DNA of 64,000 bases, taken from assembly GCA_033002965.1 (NCBI GenBank), contig JAURVB010002122.1, forward strand, positions 1-64,000, read 5' to 3'. Source of the stretch: Piper betle. Lineage: Eukaryota; Streptophyta; Magnoliopsida; Piperales; Piperaceae. The notes below the pieces were generated by a model. It was not told the origin of the DNA. It saw only the letters and a list, made by a program, of their open reading frames with translations, and ran no database searches. This document shows positions 63,225 to 64,000 of the stretch, in pieces. The first letter of the stretch is position 1, and every line of letters begins with the position of its first letter. The translations under genes and the position numbers were made by a program.

Positions 63225-64000
63225 ATGGCTGACAATGGTGGTCCAAAGACTCCAAATGGCAATCCTTACTGCTCTAATTGAGGTGTCAATCTCAACTATG
63301 GCACAAATCCGAGCAACAGAGGAGCAGATCTAAGCAATCATGAGAATTGATCACCTCAACCACGTCTTGATCAGAATCAACCAAGACAGCCTTCTCATCC
63401 GTAGAAAGGGAAAGCACCAATTACCGAAGTGGGAGTTGATTCTGCAACCTTGGATGCTCTTCTTCGCAGTATTGTCATGGACGCGACTACACAATGTGGC
63501 TATAACACGAACATGAACAGTGCTACTTTTCTGGAATTTGGATTACCTACAGAAGAATCAATGCAAGATTTGATGACTGCCCAATACTGTCTGAAATTGA
63601 AGTATGCCCTTCCAACCTAAGTGTATCAGATTTTGTGACTGTTTTGCTAACCCAAAAGAACTATTTTATATGGAAAAATCAAGTTCTAAATATGGCTGAG
63701 ATAACTAGTTTCTCTAGTTTTCTTGATGGGTCATTATCAATGCCACAGGAGTTCATTTCCAAAGTGTTACCTGATGGTATTGAGCACACTGTTTATAACA
63801 TGGAATATCTAGCCCCGGAAAAGTCTGATTGACTATTAAGGGGTTGGATTTTTAGTACGGTTTCAGAAGAATTACTACCGAATACCATAGGTCAAGAAAC
63901 AGGTGCTCATGTGTAGAACACTTTGAAATCATTCATTGCTAAATCATTTGTTGATAGGGAGTTTGCATTGCTAGAACAAATTCAATTGCTAAAACGTGAA
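63225..64000 (+). pseudogene. Ty1/copia gag, broken
   Basis: The leader contains several CTTC-rich phrases, then ATG at 63225 (MADNGGPKTPNGN) with a stop after 18 codons. In-frame stops and shifts recur (about 63279, 63348, 63404, 63618, 63829, 63914). Recognisable Copia gag segments remain: LLTQKNYFIWKNQV, SSFLDGSLSMPQEF, GWIFSTVSEELLPNTIG and TLKSFIAKSF, as in the UBN2/retrotrans_gag family of plant Copia elements. It cannot make a functional Gag. Pol is beyond the window. Confidence 0.8.

Overview
The window is nuclear DNA of a flowering plant. It has intron-split genes with GT-AG junctions, plant-specific transcription factor families, plant LTR retrotransposons and a piece of plant mitochondrial DNA. 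The PP2A and HD-Zip genes start GC-rich in otherwise AT-rich DNA, which fits a monocot, but this is weak evidence and no species is claimed.

Four real or once-real host loci are visible. (1) A PP2A catalytic-subunit gene (15940-19721, +) has seven coding exons, the last carrying only two coding bases plus the stop. (2) An HD-Zip class I transcription factor gene (25684-27824, +) has three coding exons and two upstream ORFs in its leader. (3) A long RWP-RK domain gene (39517-44617, +, six exons) is followed by a broken partial copy of itself (about 46650-52655) that has lost exon 1 and the RWP-RK exon. (4) An RPS2/RPS5-type CC-NBS-LRR resistance-gene relic (61652-62875) is frameshifted, has a mutated P-loop and is cut short by a Copia element. 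A relic of a WDR43/UTP5-like ribosome-biogenesis gene lies inside an intron of the RWP-RK pseudogene.

Most of the rest is mobile DNA. At 1-6544 (minus strand) is the 5' half of a Ty3/gypsy chromovirus: long LTR, initiator-Met primer site, gag, protease, RT, RNase H, integrase and chromodomain. Three very long solo LTRs (9643-13165, 22400-25066, 30902-34821) share internal blocks. Two have perfect 5-bp target-site duplications and one an imperfect duplication. The best preserved shares about 190 bp of terminal sequence with the chromovirus LTR. The first carries an amplified minisatellite into which mitochondrial DNA, including the 5' end of rrn18, was inserted. The third lies in the 3' LTR of a miniature TRIM element, which itself lies in an older LTR relic (28845-36514).

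There are also two hAT-type MITEs with 8-bp duplications, and two compact GC-rich elements lodged in (TA)n tracts. These two share an unusual plan: TA-repeat flanks, subterminal inverted repeats, hairpins and a GC-rich core. They are the best candidates here for a poorly described mobile system. Regions 36515-39440, 52656-56470 and 57790-61640 are AT-rich intergenic DNA without recognisable genes.
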